Source: Mercenaria mercenaria
Taxonomy: Eukaryota > Mollusca > Bivalvia > Venerida > Veneridae
DNA: 64,000 nucleotides
NCBI RefSeq assembly: GCF_021730395.1
Contig: NW_026463116.1
Location: 1-64,000, forward strand
Direction: 5' to 3'
In this document: one piece after another, positions 1 through 10,913 of the stretch
Numbering within the stretch: the stretch's first letter is position 1
How the letters are laid out: every line of letters begins with the position of its first letter
The notes under the pieces: model-generated
The model's input: the letters and a program-made list of their open reading frames with translations, nothing else
What the model was told of the DNA's origin: nothing
The model's database searches: none
Translations under genes and position numbers: made by a program

Positions 1-160
1 GATCCAGAAAAAAGAAAAAATAACTTTCAAAGCTATATGCCTTTAAATGATAGTCACATATACTTGCATGTACACTTTTACCAAGGTGTGATGACGACGC
101 TGACGCCGACACCAGGGTGAGTAGAATAGCTGGACTTTCTTCGAATAGTCGAACTAAAAA
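1..160 (+). repeat. Right end of a tandem-core interspersed element
   Basis: The stretch ends with a subterminal block reading GTGAGTAGAATAGCTGGAC, then CGAATAGTCGAACTAAAAA. The same right end is found at about 17,800-17,960, and a shorter version at about 63,215-63,240. The matching left end carries the inverted motif CTCGACTATTCGG (15,897 onward). This is the 3' part of an element whose beginning lies outside the window. No coding potential is seen. Confidence 0.6.
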
Positions 161-594
161 CTAAATTTGGATGCGCAGTTTAATTACCGACTATTATGAG
201 GCATATATGCTTTCGAATTGCAAATTCATTCCAACAATTCCGTTCACCTGAATAAAGACGATAACTCTGAGGTAGCGCCTGAAGAATTGCTCGATAATAT
301 TTCACCAAACCTTACAAGTCCACCAATGGACCTCTACTGCCTTGCTTTATGTTTACAGGAAGGACATTTTCTTTCAGTTCTAATGTGACTTGTCAGTTAC
401 AATGGAAAATAGTATATTTGTAGAACACTGCATCTATCGAAATCAAATAGGACTTTAACTGCTGATTGGTTTTTAAAAGGTCATTAATTGTCCATACATT
501 TAAAACAAAAACATGTGCAGTCATAATCATGCTGCAGACAATGACCAGGCAATTTTGTCCACAGTACAAATGTGACCACACTTCCTGCCACTGT
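161..594. other. Non-coding stretch, nothing recognised
   Basis: AT-rich sequence with only a short open frame that lacks splice or domain support. No repeat end, RNA gene or exon is recognised. Confidence 0.4.
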
Positions 595-2656
595 ACATGC
601 TTTCATGACTCTAGATGAAATATTTTATGATAAATGTTGGATGAAACCTCAAACAGAACACCAAACACAACTTGAGGCTAGAGGGCGTGGACGGTAGCCT
701 GCATTTCCACTACCGTCCTTGAACAGGCTCAATCAAACCGAGCCTGCATCAAATTCGTTTTTGTCGTGTTGAGCGACCTGTGAAGTTTCCGCTTTTCTCT
801 ATTTTGACATGCTATATATAACTGCCATCTATGGTTTTATGACTTTAGGTCAAATATTTTAGATGAATGGGTCTCAACTTTTTATGCCCTTTGTCAAAGT
901 GAAGGTCCATCATTCTGATCTTGCACAGCGCAATCCAAATAAAGTCACATGCTGATAATATTCCTGCACAGTTTTACGACTCTATGTGAATTTTTAAAGA
1001 GGTATGCAGCATAATTTTTAAGCCTCTTGTACATATTTTTAAAGCCAAGGACCGTAACTCTGACCTTGCAGAATAATCCTAAACAGAATAACAGGTACAC
1101 AACCTCTCATGCTATATAACAATCCACTAATTTAAAAGTTTTATGACACAAAGTCAAGCATTTTTTGAGATACATGCGATACAAACGTGTATGCCCTTTT
1201 CACATATTTCTGATTAAATTAACGGTCATAACTCTGGTCTGCCAGATGGAAAATCAAAGCAAAATCCTAGGTGTACAACTTCATATGCTGAATAATATTC
1301 CTATTATGTTTCATGCTCTTAGGTCAAATAAGTTGCAAGATTCATGGGAAACCGAATTTGATGCATATTTTCATTTTAGTCAAGGGCATAACCCTTACCT
1401 GACTGAGTGAAACCTCAAGTAAAATAAAATCCTAGATGTACAATGACAATGTGAATAATATTCCTATAATGTAGTATAACTCTTCATAAACATTTTAAGA
1501 TACATTCGACGCAACTTTATGGCCCTTAAAGAGAATTCCTATAGTTTTTTTCCTTTCATAGAATTTTTTTAAATTCACATATATGATAGGAAAAATTGTG
1601 CTGAAAACAATGAACAAATAAAAACAATAGGTCACCAGGCTTGTTTTTGTGAAAAAATGTTTTGAACACACCCACTGTTGCTGAAACTGCCAGCGATTTT
1701 TCAACATTTTCATAATTTTCTGCTTTTTTATAAATACCAACCAAAATATACATCAAGACAGCTCAATACGGTTTTTTTCTTTTTTCAGATTTTATTATAT
1801 ACTTATTTGATATCATAGTCATATTTGTAATACTCTATCCTTACAATAATGGGTACAAATGAAAAAAAAATATTGTTACATATTTACTTTTGTGAACTTT
1901 TTTCAATGAAAAATACCCATAGTGAAGAATATTTTTTTAAATTTTGAGAAAACTCTTTCATAAAATGTTTTTCTATTTTTCTTGTGTATAGATAATTGTA
2001 TTGTGAGCATAAAAATGGCTTAAAATGTATGGGTCACCAGGCTAAATTTTATGTTAAGACCGCTAGAATACAACACCTGTTCGGACGGAAATGGCGCGAA
2101 CCTTGCCAAATTGATTACATGTATGTCTGCTAAAAGTTAAAAAAAGTTTTAAAAATTATTAATTCTTTTTATAATTGAATACTAAATAATCTGAAAGGTG
2201 ATATTGTCTTATCAGTACTATGTTAATTATCTTACGTTTTATGAACAACACTGTCTTTGTACTAAAATGCGATGTGAAAACACAACCACAAAAATAGCAA
2301 GATACCTGTCAGGCATGATACTTGTCAATACAACATAAACCAGTATCAACATTTGATTTCTGATAAAACTTATCAAAAATGTTATTTCATTCAAGATTCC
2401 TCATATTTAAGATTGTCTGTAACACGTTTCAACAAATGTTGACTTCAGTTCAGTTTTCCATAGAAAGTGTCGGCTGGCAGAAAGATGCGCATAAAAAACT
2501 ATAGGAATTCCCTTTAAGCATATTTCTAGCCTAGTCAGGGGTAATAACTTTGATCTGGATGTGTGAAATCCCAGTTAAAATACAAAGTACACAGCACCTC
2601 ATGCTTAACGACAATTCTGTTATGTTTGATGAGCCTGGGTCAAAATTTTGTTTGAG
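595..2656 (+). repeat. Decayed ~165-bp tandem array, duplication copy 1
   Basis: Diverged units recur about every 135-172 bp. Each carries a motif like TTTTATGACTCTAGGTCAAA (near 834, 970, 1137, 1309, 1472 and 2628) and a motif like GGGCATAACTCTG. The array is interrupted by the TTAA element at 1,530-2,513 and resumes after the 2,657-3,952 insertion at about 3,953-4,220. The same array, unit for unit, is found at about 40,860-41,620 and 43,785-44,340, which shows that this segment is duplicated. It is non-coding. Confidence 0.7.
1530..2513. mobile_element. 984-bp TTAA-flanked element with ~20-bp inverted ends
   Basis: The left end AGAGAATTCCTATAGTTTTT and the reverse complement of the right end, AGGGAATTCCTATAGTTTTT, differ at one base. 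Both are flanked by TTAA (1,526-1,529 and 2,514-2,517). The duplicated segment at about 43,880-43,890 lacks the insert, so the boundaries are supported by an empty site. A TTAA duplication is the hallmark of piggyBac-type transposases, but no transposase frame is present and the ends do not begin with the usual CCY. It is best called a non-autonomous TTAA element. GGTCACCAGGCT recurs inside it near 1,631 and 2,032. Confidence 0.75.
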
Positions 2657-2807
2657 CAGGCTTTACAGCATGGCCTTGCAAAAAATATGAGAAAAGTAGG
2701 AGGTCCCTACACAAAAAGTAGGAACAAAAAGGAGGTTTGCGGACAAAAAGAAGGAAAAGTATGAGGTTATTAACATAAAATTTGCGATGTTTACCTTTAG
2801 CTGTTAA

Positions 2808-3004
2808 CCCTTACCATGCTGGACATGATTGATTCTGTCTTTGGGACCAGTGTAGACCATAATAAGCCTACACAGACGTGCAGTCTGATCATAGTCTGCA
2901 CTGTTTGCTATTAGATAACACCCCTTCAAATGATAAATGGTACTGCCCAAATTGGAAGATGGACCAGTTCATTATAAAAATTTCTTATTGTAGCATGGTA
3001 AGGG
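2808..3004. mobile_element. 197-bp TTAA MITE nested in the 2.7-kb insertion
   Basis: The inverted ends CCCTTACCATGCT and AGCATGGTAAGGG are each flanked by TTAA (2,804-2,807 and 3,005-3,008). CCC starts with a TTAA duplication fit a piggyBac-derived MITE. A decayed relative lies in the opposite orientation at about 31,955-32,075 and shares the internal TGCAGTCTGATC...GTCTGCACTG blocks. It contains a short open frame without meaning. Confidence 0.8.
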
Positions 3005-3164
3005 TTAATACTGCACCTACACCAGGCCCGGATCTAGATTTTTTTGACTGGAGGCGCATAGCGAGCGCTGACAGTTGGTAGATATCAGAGTTGGTGGCTT
3101 CTGCCCATGTGAGGGAGGGGGAGGGGGAGGGGGTCAGGGGCTCTCCCCCTGGATTATTTTTAAA

Positions 3165-3510
3165 TACAGGTATTAAATGATGGCCTCTGGTGCATTTACT
3201 GGTGGCTGTACTCCCCTCATTTCAGGTGGTCACGGGGATCTCTCCCTGGGAATTTTGAAATACAGGCATGAAATGGTGGCCTCTGGTGCATTTACTGGTG
3301 GCTGTACTCCCTTCCTTTCCTGGGGGTGGATTTCAGGGGGATGTGCCACTGGAAATTTTTGAAATACAGGCATGGAATGGTGGCCTCTGGAGAATTTTTA
3401 AGTCTAAATTTGAGGTAATAGAGGGGTTACTCTGGGGATGGGTCAGTGGGCTCTCCCCTGGAAAAATTAGAAATAAGGTATGAAATGGTGGCCTCTGGTG
3501 CATTTCTGGT
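3165..3510 (+). repeat. ~96-bp minisatellite, about four imperfect units
   Basis: GGTGGCCTCTGGTGCATTT and close variants recur near 3,181, 3,276, 3,378 and 3,488 with intervening CTCCCCTGGAA and GGGGAT blocks. The upstream 3,110-3,150 is a G-rich GAGGGGGAGGGGG stretch. Small open frames here are products of the repeat. Confidence 0.65.
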
Positions 3511-4220
3511 TCTAAAGTTTGAGAAAAAAATCCTTTGCCAAAATAGTAAGGTGCATCTTTGATGAGTATAGTTCACTTCTCAGCCAACTGGGGGATGCAC
3601 GAGCCCCACTCGGCCTGACACTGGCAACCAAAAATGACAACCAAAGATGTCTTGAGAGGCAGTATCTGTTCTTGAATCAGTGTGCCCATATGGTTTGGTA
3701 GGATATTATAGGTATCTTGATATGAGACAATGTATTGCAGGGGGCACCAAATGGCTCCAAAAACTGCCAGCAACACATCGAGAGTCCATCATCTGCAAAT
3801 ATAACTACTGAAAAGGCTGTTTATTTTTTTGCTTTTCATGTCCAGCAAAAACGAAGTAAAAGTAGGAAGTTTTCATCAAAAAGTAGGAAAATGTAGGAGG
3901 CATCTAAAAATGTAGGAAAATGTAGGAAATAGTAGGAACACCGGAAGGCCTGTTTGAGGTACGCTCGACACAACTTTCGGACGGACGAACGGATGTACAG
4001 GCAAGGGCAACTCTATGGGCCCCTCCGCCCATGCCACTGCAATCTTTGTTCTGGGGAGGGTACAAGAAAGGTTTGATACATGAAATTAACACCTTTAACT
4101 GATTCGATAATTTTATTGTGTTTTTTTATTAAGCTAAACGATACACAATTTATGCAAAGGACATAACTCTAGTCTTGCAGTTTGAAATCCCAATAAAACA
4201 CCAGGTTTCATTACTTTTTT

Positions 4221-6465
4221 ATTAAGCAAACATTATACAATACATGCAAAATAAAGAAAAATAAACTCGAATGTTGACTTTTCCAACAGGACCCCTAAGG
4301 TGTTTATACATGAGATACAGACTTCTGAAAATGTATTTAAAAATGTGAAATGTTTTACTCGTATGGTGTAAACATTTCCTTTTAACAAATTTGACAGTAG
4401 ACCAGTTAACCATGACCCTGTGTTATTACACCAGTAACTTCAAATTAAATGAAAACTCTATCTCCAGTAGAATCTGATTAATTTCTGATGAAACTTTAGT
4501 CATTATATTAAAAATAGGTTATTTTGGCAAGGTCTAAATATTTTAAAACAAATTGACGGTGCTGAGATAGCAAATTCGTGCAAACAAGAACAGATATTTA
4601 TTACTTGTCACAGGAAAATGAGCCAAACTAAGTTCGAACATTTATGAATCATGTAATCACTTGGTTATGTTAAATAAATCCATAATTTAAATAATTTTCC
4701 TTTTGTGTGGTACTACGGCTTAAATCATCCGAACTGTGTGAGCTTGTTTCTGAAACAGCATTTTTGTATTTAGGGTTTAAGTGTTTTTAGCTGACTTTAC
4801 GGGTATCCGATATTGGTAATTCTGCACTTGCAATCCATGGCGCAGTAATGTTCAAATCGCAAGAGTGCGTAAAGCATTTAGACCAAGCAGATATTTCAAA
4901 ATATTTTCATGACTCGTTAAATTACTTAGGATATTTGAATATAAAAGTGTCAAGTTGGAAAAGTCAACAAGCAAATATTAATGGTATACAAAAAAAACAA
5001 CAGTAGTATTTCAGTTTCCTCCTTTCAACAGTTTCAACATTCGCACATCATACACTTTAAAATATATATATATAAATAGGAAAATTTCATTCAAAAATTA
5101 AAAAAAAATCATAAATCAAACTTAAAACTAAAACATTGTAAGCGATTTAGACAAATAACCTTAATATGATACAACATGTAGCATAAACTGACAGGACCAC
5201 ATTTTGATTCGGCATTTGAACGTAACAATGTGTGAAATAGAAGTTTTCAGCTGTTACATCTACTAAAGCAAATATATTTCACCACACGGCAAGACAGATA
5301 CGCTACTGTTTGTACTGTTCATGTACTTTGAATAAACAAAACTGTCAAACTCTCGAAACATTTTGATAAATCTCACCATAATCAATTGTAAGGGTGAGCT
5401 TGAAAGTTACATTTGTTATAAAAATTATATAGATGACCAATATTCTACAGTTTCAAATTTATTTATTGGCATGTGAATTAATTGACCATGTGAAGAATTC
5501 CCTTTGTTTACTACGGAAATAAAAGTTTTAAGCAATGCATTGTCCTTCACTGGTGCATATAATGCCGCCATCAATACCACTGTAAGGACTACGCATCGAG
5601 GGGTGAATGCGACAAAGTACTAAGTGCATTTCATGAAATTTTACAGGAGAAGGAAAAACATTCCAATCGCTTTATAATTCTAGTAGCTGTTGTAATATTT
5701 TTAAATCTGATTGAAAACAACTGTATTTTAATATCTAGTGGTATTTTTAAAGGAATGTCTGGCAGAAAAGAAACTTTAATCAAAATGTCACTAAGAACTT
5801 TTTCGCAGTCCCAATAGATACAAATTTGCAAAAAGGTAAGTGCGACAAAATTCAAAGTGATTTTATATTTTATTAAGAAACGGACATAAAATTCATCATT
5901 TTGTACCCAGTTTATTGTAGTGTTTGATATCATTGAATAAAATGAACATTACTAAAACCATGTCACTTAAAACTTTCTCGCAGTCATTTTTGTTTACTAT
6001 TGGAAAACTTTGTGAACTTGAAGAGTCTAAGTGGCATTATAAGTAAGCCCTTAAAATGTATAGGTCATCCAAAGTTTTTGTTTTTGAGCTTATTTTTCTT
6101 TAGAAGGAACAATTTTCCATGTATCTAGTAACACAACATGGTATTTGATGGCTGGACACAAGAAGTTGGCCCTTTTATTTCTTCACAGTAACCAAAAGTA
6201 GTGTTCACTGTACAGAGCATAGCATAACGAATGAAACTGCTGTATCTGCTGATTATCTTTTCAATAATACATGAAAATATTTATAACACTAAATACGGAA
6301 ACAACACATAATTGTTTTCCATTTTATTTCTTTAAAGGTTTTTAAAAATCAGTAATTTCTCAGACTTACAATTACACTGAACAAAATTGGCTAGCCAGTC
6401 ACAATGTATCTTTATAAATTATATTCTTTGGCATATTTAGTGTATCAGTTTTAAGACAAAGGAAG
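4221..6465. other. Non-coding part of duplication copy 1
   Basis: Most of 4,221-5,580 aligns by eye with about 44,340-47,205, apart from a SINE and a mariner remnant inserted in the other copy. The empty site for the mariner lies near 5,168-5,175, and that for the SINE near 4,870-4,880. The remainder (5,580-6,465) is AT-rich. Open frames of up to 100 codons here lack domains, splice signals or conservation with the other copy, and I do not call them genes. Confidence 0.5.
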
Positions 6466-6469
6466 AGCA

Positions 6470-7550
6470 CAAGAGTACCGCTTTACGCTCATCTGTTTTT
6501 TTTTGTCTCTGTATAACAGAATGGAGTTATGTTTCTTGCTGTACAGGGTCAGCTTATGATGGTGAACAAGCATTGCAAGTTTTAAAGCAAAATCTTTTAT
6601 AGTCTAGGACAAAAGCTGACCTAAACACAAAACTTAACAAAGAAATCTGATTTTCTAAGTCCAAAAGGGGCCATAAGTCTTGCAAAAAGCAGGATTGAGT
6701 TATGTTTCTTGCTGCATAGGGTCAGCTTATGATGGTGAAAAGCATTGCAAGTTTTAAAGCAAAATCTTTTATAGTCTAGGACAAAAGCTGACCTAAACAC
6801 AAAACTTAACAAAGAAATCTGATTTTCTAAGTCCAAAAGGGGCCATAATTCTTGCAAAAAGCAGAATTTAGTTATGTTTCTTGCTGCACAGGGTCAGCTT
6901 ATGATGGTGAACAAGCATTGCAAGTTTTAAAGCAAAATCTTTTATAGTCTAGGACAAAAGCTGACCTCAACACAAAACTTAACAAAGAAATCTGATTTTC
7001 TAAGTCCAAAAGGGGCCATAATTCTTGCAAAAAGCAGGATTGAGTTATGTTTCTTGCTGCACAGGGTTAGCTTATGATGGTGAACAAGCATTGCAAAATT
7101 TAAAGCAAAATCTTTTATAGTCTAGGACAAAAACGGACCTAAACACAAAACTTAACAAAGAAATCTGATTTTCTATGTCCAAAAGGGGTCATAATTCTTG
7201 CAAAAAGCAGGATGGAGTTATGTTTATTTCTGTGCAGGGTCAACTAATAAATCCGATATTTTCTAAGTCCAAAAGGGGCCATAATTCTTGCAAAAACAGG
7301 ATGGAGTTATGTTTATTGCTGTATATGGTCAACTTATAATTGTTGCAAAAAGAAAGATGGATTTATTTTTTTTGCTGTTCATGGTCAGTTATTGATGGTG
7401 AACAAGTGTTGCAAGTTCCAAAGCAATACCTTTGATAGTTTAGGAGAAAAGCTGACCTAAACATAAAACTTAACCAGGCAACGCTGACGCCAGATGTAGT
7501 GATGACAATAACTCATCATTTTTTTTTCTCAAAAAATCAGATGAGCTAAA
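6470..7550 (+). mobile_element. Tandem-core element with ~176-bp units
   Basis: Units of about 176 bp (TCTTGCAAAAAGCAG near 6,675, 6,851, 7,027 and 7,199) contain AAAAGGGGCCATAATTCTT, GGGTCAGCTTATGATGG and CTAGGACAAAAGCTGAC. Outside the array, GCTCATCTGTTTTTTT near 6,487 and AAAAAATCAGATGAGCT near 7,531 form subterminal inverted repeats. Unit length, tandem core and unique flanks match the style of pearl-like (Helitron-related) elements of bivalves; that assignment is an inference. Repeated weak open frames occur because the units lack stops. Confidence 0.65.
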
Positions 7551-9412
7551 ACCTGTATTTCAGACTTGATATTTTCCTAAAAGTCTAAATTTCATTCTAA
7601 TATGACTAGAAATGCATTAATCATCACAACGTTATTATGTTAAGGTCACGTCCTCGTGATATTTAGCGCCATGTATGCATCTAGAAATAGTGCTTTCAAA
7701 TTTGATCTAATATTTTACTTAATAGCATGTTTGAAACAAAATGTAACATTGCACAACTGTCTAGATTATTTTACACATATACTAATCTGGTTATTTGCTT
7801 TATAAAATAATTTGCCATCATTTTCGCCTAAATTAAACTCTTCCGCAAGACATATTACCATTTCCATTCCTGGTGTGTGATGACCTAGCATTTGGCACCA
7901 TTCATACACGAGGAAACACTTCCATCATATTGCTCTCAATTTTACGACAAAGACATATTAGAAAGGAAATTTTCTATAGCAAAATTATTTATACAATCCG
8001 GCGGTTATAACTCGTATCACTAGAATCAAAGTTTTCTAGAAATATTTACAAATGTTGCTCAGCTGGTATTGTTCAGAATAACGCTTTGATAGTAAAACAG
8101 TTCTCTTTCAGTAGCAAAATGTTTTTTCCTGTAAAAAAACTGTTTACAATACATAAAACTTAAATCATTATGCATTTTCCTTTTCTATACTAAGAGGTTG
8201 ACTACAGAAAACAATACGAACTTATTGAGAAGTTGGAAAGCTTGTTTCACAATCAAGCGCGCGCTCCTCTAAAAAAAATCAGTACAATTAAATAACTTAA
8301 CCTGACTAAATAATCTATTATTATAAATGATGAAATGTATTAGGAAGGGAGTTAATGTCAATCTACACCACATTGCCATTTCTGCGCAGTGAAGGTCATG
8401 CATACTAATAACATACACTACAAATCAGACTGTCATTGTATCACATAGATTCCACTTTAATATTAGGTTTGGATGTTTCTTCAAGATATATTAATAATTT
8501 TGAGCTTTTATTTGGTTACAAATATGAAACAGTTTCCAAAGGTGTAGCTTTATTTTCAGTGTGGAATTGTCAATCATATTCTCTGTGACATGCAGGCATT
8601 AACTAACGGCAACTTTTAGGTGACACTGAACATTTTCAGTATCATTAAACTATGATTCCAAAGATTTCATAACATGTTCTGTGAAATTCAGATAAAACAA
8701 ATGACATGCTGCTGAAATAACAATAAGGTCATTGTATTTGGTAGGCTTAGTAGGATCTGATTCTCCCTAAGCTGTTGCAACTGAGTACTGCTTGGATCAG
8801 GGAGTGTTTCATTTTTACACCTGACCAAAGAGACAAGATTTACAACACGTTAGTCAGAACTAGCGCAGTTGTACTTATAGAAATTCTTTTTGAGTTCAAA
8901 TAATTATATTTCACTAATGTATACTTTTCCCAGTCCTCATTTAGACCAACATTTTTAGTGAATGAGACAAATGTTTGAAATAAAAAAAAATCAGACAATT
9001 TCATGTTAAGAACTGTAATAGCACCAAATATTCTCTTGAGTTATAACATTTTCTGGTGCTTGGGAAAATGGTGTTCATTCAATGTATCTGCATAATAGGC
9101 AGGTGCTAGCGGGCTAGTGTGTTGTGTTGTACATTTTATTACCCCCACGTCCAGACTCACTCAACCAGAGTCTGCTGTTTTTTTTCAATTTTACTTAGTT
9201 TCGTTATATTCTTCCAATATTGTTTTTTTAGTACAGTTCGTCACATACTAACAATTTAACATATTAGACAGAAAATAATAAGTTCTTTCTTTAATCGTCA
9301 ATACTCTATAATAATTTGTAAAAAAGTCTGTGTTTTTTCTGAAATTTCTATTTCTAATACACTTCTAACACTTACATTTTGTCTGTTCAAAATGCTAGAT
9401 TTTTAACTAATA
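7551..9412. other. Non-coding region, 3' flank of the B-box pseudogene
   Basis: No open frame or repeat boundary stands out. About 9,045-9,400 resembles 48,205-48,530 (shared GTATTCATTCAATGTATCTG-like and GACAGAAAATAATAA blocks), so the duplication extends past the stop codons of both B-box copies. Confidence 0.5.
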
Positions 9413-10913
9413 TCATATCACTACTTTGAAGAGTTGCAGTTTTGTCTCCCCCGTAGAAATGGCGAATCTTGTTTTGTCCTTTGAGAAACAAATACTGAAA
9501 GGAAACCTCATATCTATCTTGTGAGATGCTACAATTTTTCCTAAAGGGGAAATCTGTACAATGCTGTCTGTTCTTTGACTACAAACAAAGATACAGTCTA
9601 AAGGTCCTATTGCAACACCTTTTGGTTCTCTGATTTGTTCGTCCTTGACATCGACTCTGGTGTTGGTCGTGTTGTCGTATATAAAGACAGCGTGATTATC
9701 TGTATCAGTGAGAGCAACTTTGTCACTATTTCTTATATATGTACAAGCACTGGTACCAATAGAGTACTTTTTGTTCTGAAAGTCGATACTAAAATCGTTC
9801 TCTTCTCCTGATATAGATGCAATACGAAAAAGCCTGGTATCATCGATAGTTCCAACAAGAAGATTCTTATCATCCTTCTGACATACTGACCCATACAAAG
9901 TTGTTACTTTACATGTCCTGATTAAAATTATATTATTTGATTTACTGACATGTACAAAGTCTATCTTGTATTGACCACCACTTGTAATCGCCACTTCCTC
10001 CTCAGATACAGCAACAACACTCTGTGGTGCATACGATAATTGATATGATCCTACTTCCTCAAGCCTCTCGTTATAAATCAAACATTTCCTGTTGCAATTA
10101 TCTACGGTAACAAGTCTGCCATCAGGCAGGAAATCCAGTCCTGTGTAATATGGTACCCTCTTTTCGTTTTCATTCTGCTTCAGTTTGAGAACACCAATCT
10201 GAAACAACTCTACTGGTCTGGTTCCCGGTGCCTCCGCTCGTACTGGTAGTAGTTCAGAATGAAGTGCAAGTTGTTCTGGCAACTTCAATTCAAGATGTAA
10301 AGAAACAATATTCATATCTTTTAGGGACTGCAATTCGTTTCTAAATTCCTCTATCCGATATTGAGAAATAAGTTTTTGTGAGGTTGTGCCACATTTAGTC
10401 ATATTAATTAGAGAAAATTTGGCTTGTTCAGATTTCTCAATGACATCCTCGCAGTATTTGCGATTTTTCTTTATTTATTTCAATGTGTTATTTTCCATTT
10501 CATTAGCTTTTTCTTTAATCTTTTGTGCCTCAGTATCAAATAGCTTCAGTAACGTATTTCTATATTCATCTAACCTTGAGGGAATACTTTCTGCATTCTT
10601 GTTTACATCTCTTTCAATAGAAGACAACCATGCAATAAACAGGCGTGCTTCGTTTTGTAGTCGAGGTATTTCCATTGATGGATTGTGTTTAGACTCACAT
10701 GTTTCTTCAGAAATGGAAGAAATTGTACGACAGTTTTTATGTTTCTCCTTTAAATACACCTCACAGCAAAGTTTACTGTCAGATTCGCAGATATATAAGA
10801 GACTCTTTTTATGTATATCACACAAGTCATAACCCTTCATGTCTAGCTTAAATTGCATACCTTTTACTATTCTTTGTTGGATGTGTGTTTTCTCAACAGT
10901 ATGGATACGTTGG
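9413..10913 (-). pseudogene. B-box/beta-propeller paralogue, 3' (C-terminal) part of a split gene
   Basis: This encodes, in order, the end of a first B-box, a second B-box (CDIHKKSLLYICESDSKLCCEVYLKEKH), a coiled-coil-like stretch and a six-bladed NHL-like propeller (LDFLPDGRLVTVDN, TDTDNHAVFIYD, SICFSKDKTR). It aligns over its whole length with the intact paralogue at 48,533-50,184. Damage visible by comparison: a TAA at 10,475-10,477 where the paralogue has Glu, a Cys-to-Tyr change at a B-box-2 zinc ligand (CEVC to CEVY), and loss of a few residues after that B-box. The frame downstream of the stop is otherwise open for 329 codons to 9,413. The 5' part of the exon has been displaced to 15,583-15,727 by a 4.67-kb insertion. 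It is a host gene, now almost certainly a pseudogene. Confidence 0.85.

Larger units (their letters stand above)
2657..3952. mobile_element. hAT-like insertion carrying a nested MITE and minisatellite
   Basis: The duplicated segment (about 44,029-44,036) reads straight through TTTGTTTGAGGTA. Here TTTGAG occurs on both sides of a 1.3-kb insert (2,651-2,656 and 3,953-3,958). The termini are CAGGCTTT and, inverted, CAGGCCTT. Because TG is shared at the right junction, the duplication could be 6 bp (TTTGAG) or 8 bp (TGTTTGAG); an 8-bp duplication would suit hAT. AAAAAGTAGGA motifs cluster near both ends in the same orientation. No transposase was found. Confidence 0.6.

Noticed and set aside
5631-5933. 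100-codon minus frame
   Set aside because: No domain, no splice context and no counterpart at the corresponding part of the duplicated segment.
10386-10832. 148-codon plus-strand frame
   Set aside because: Antisense shadow of the B-box pseudogene; the same shadow occurs opposite the intact paralogue at 49,548-49,970.
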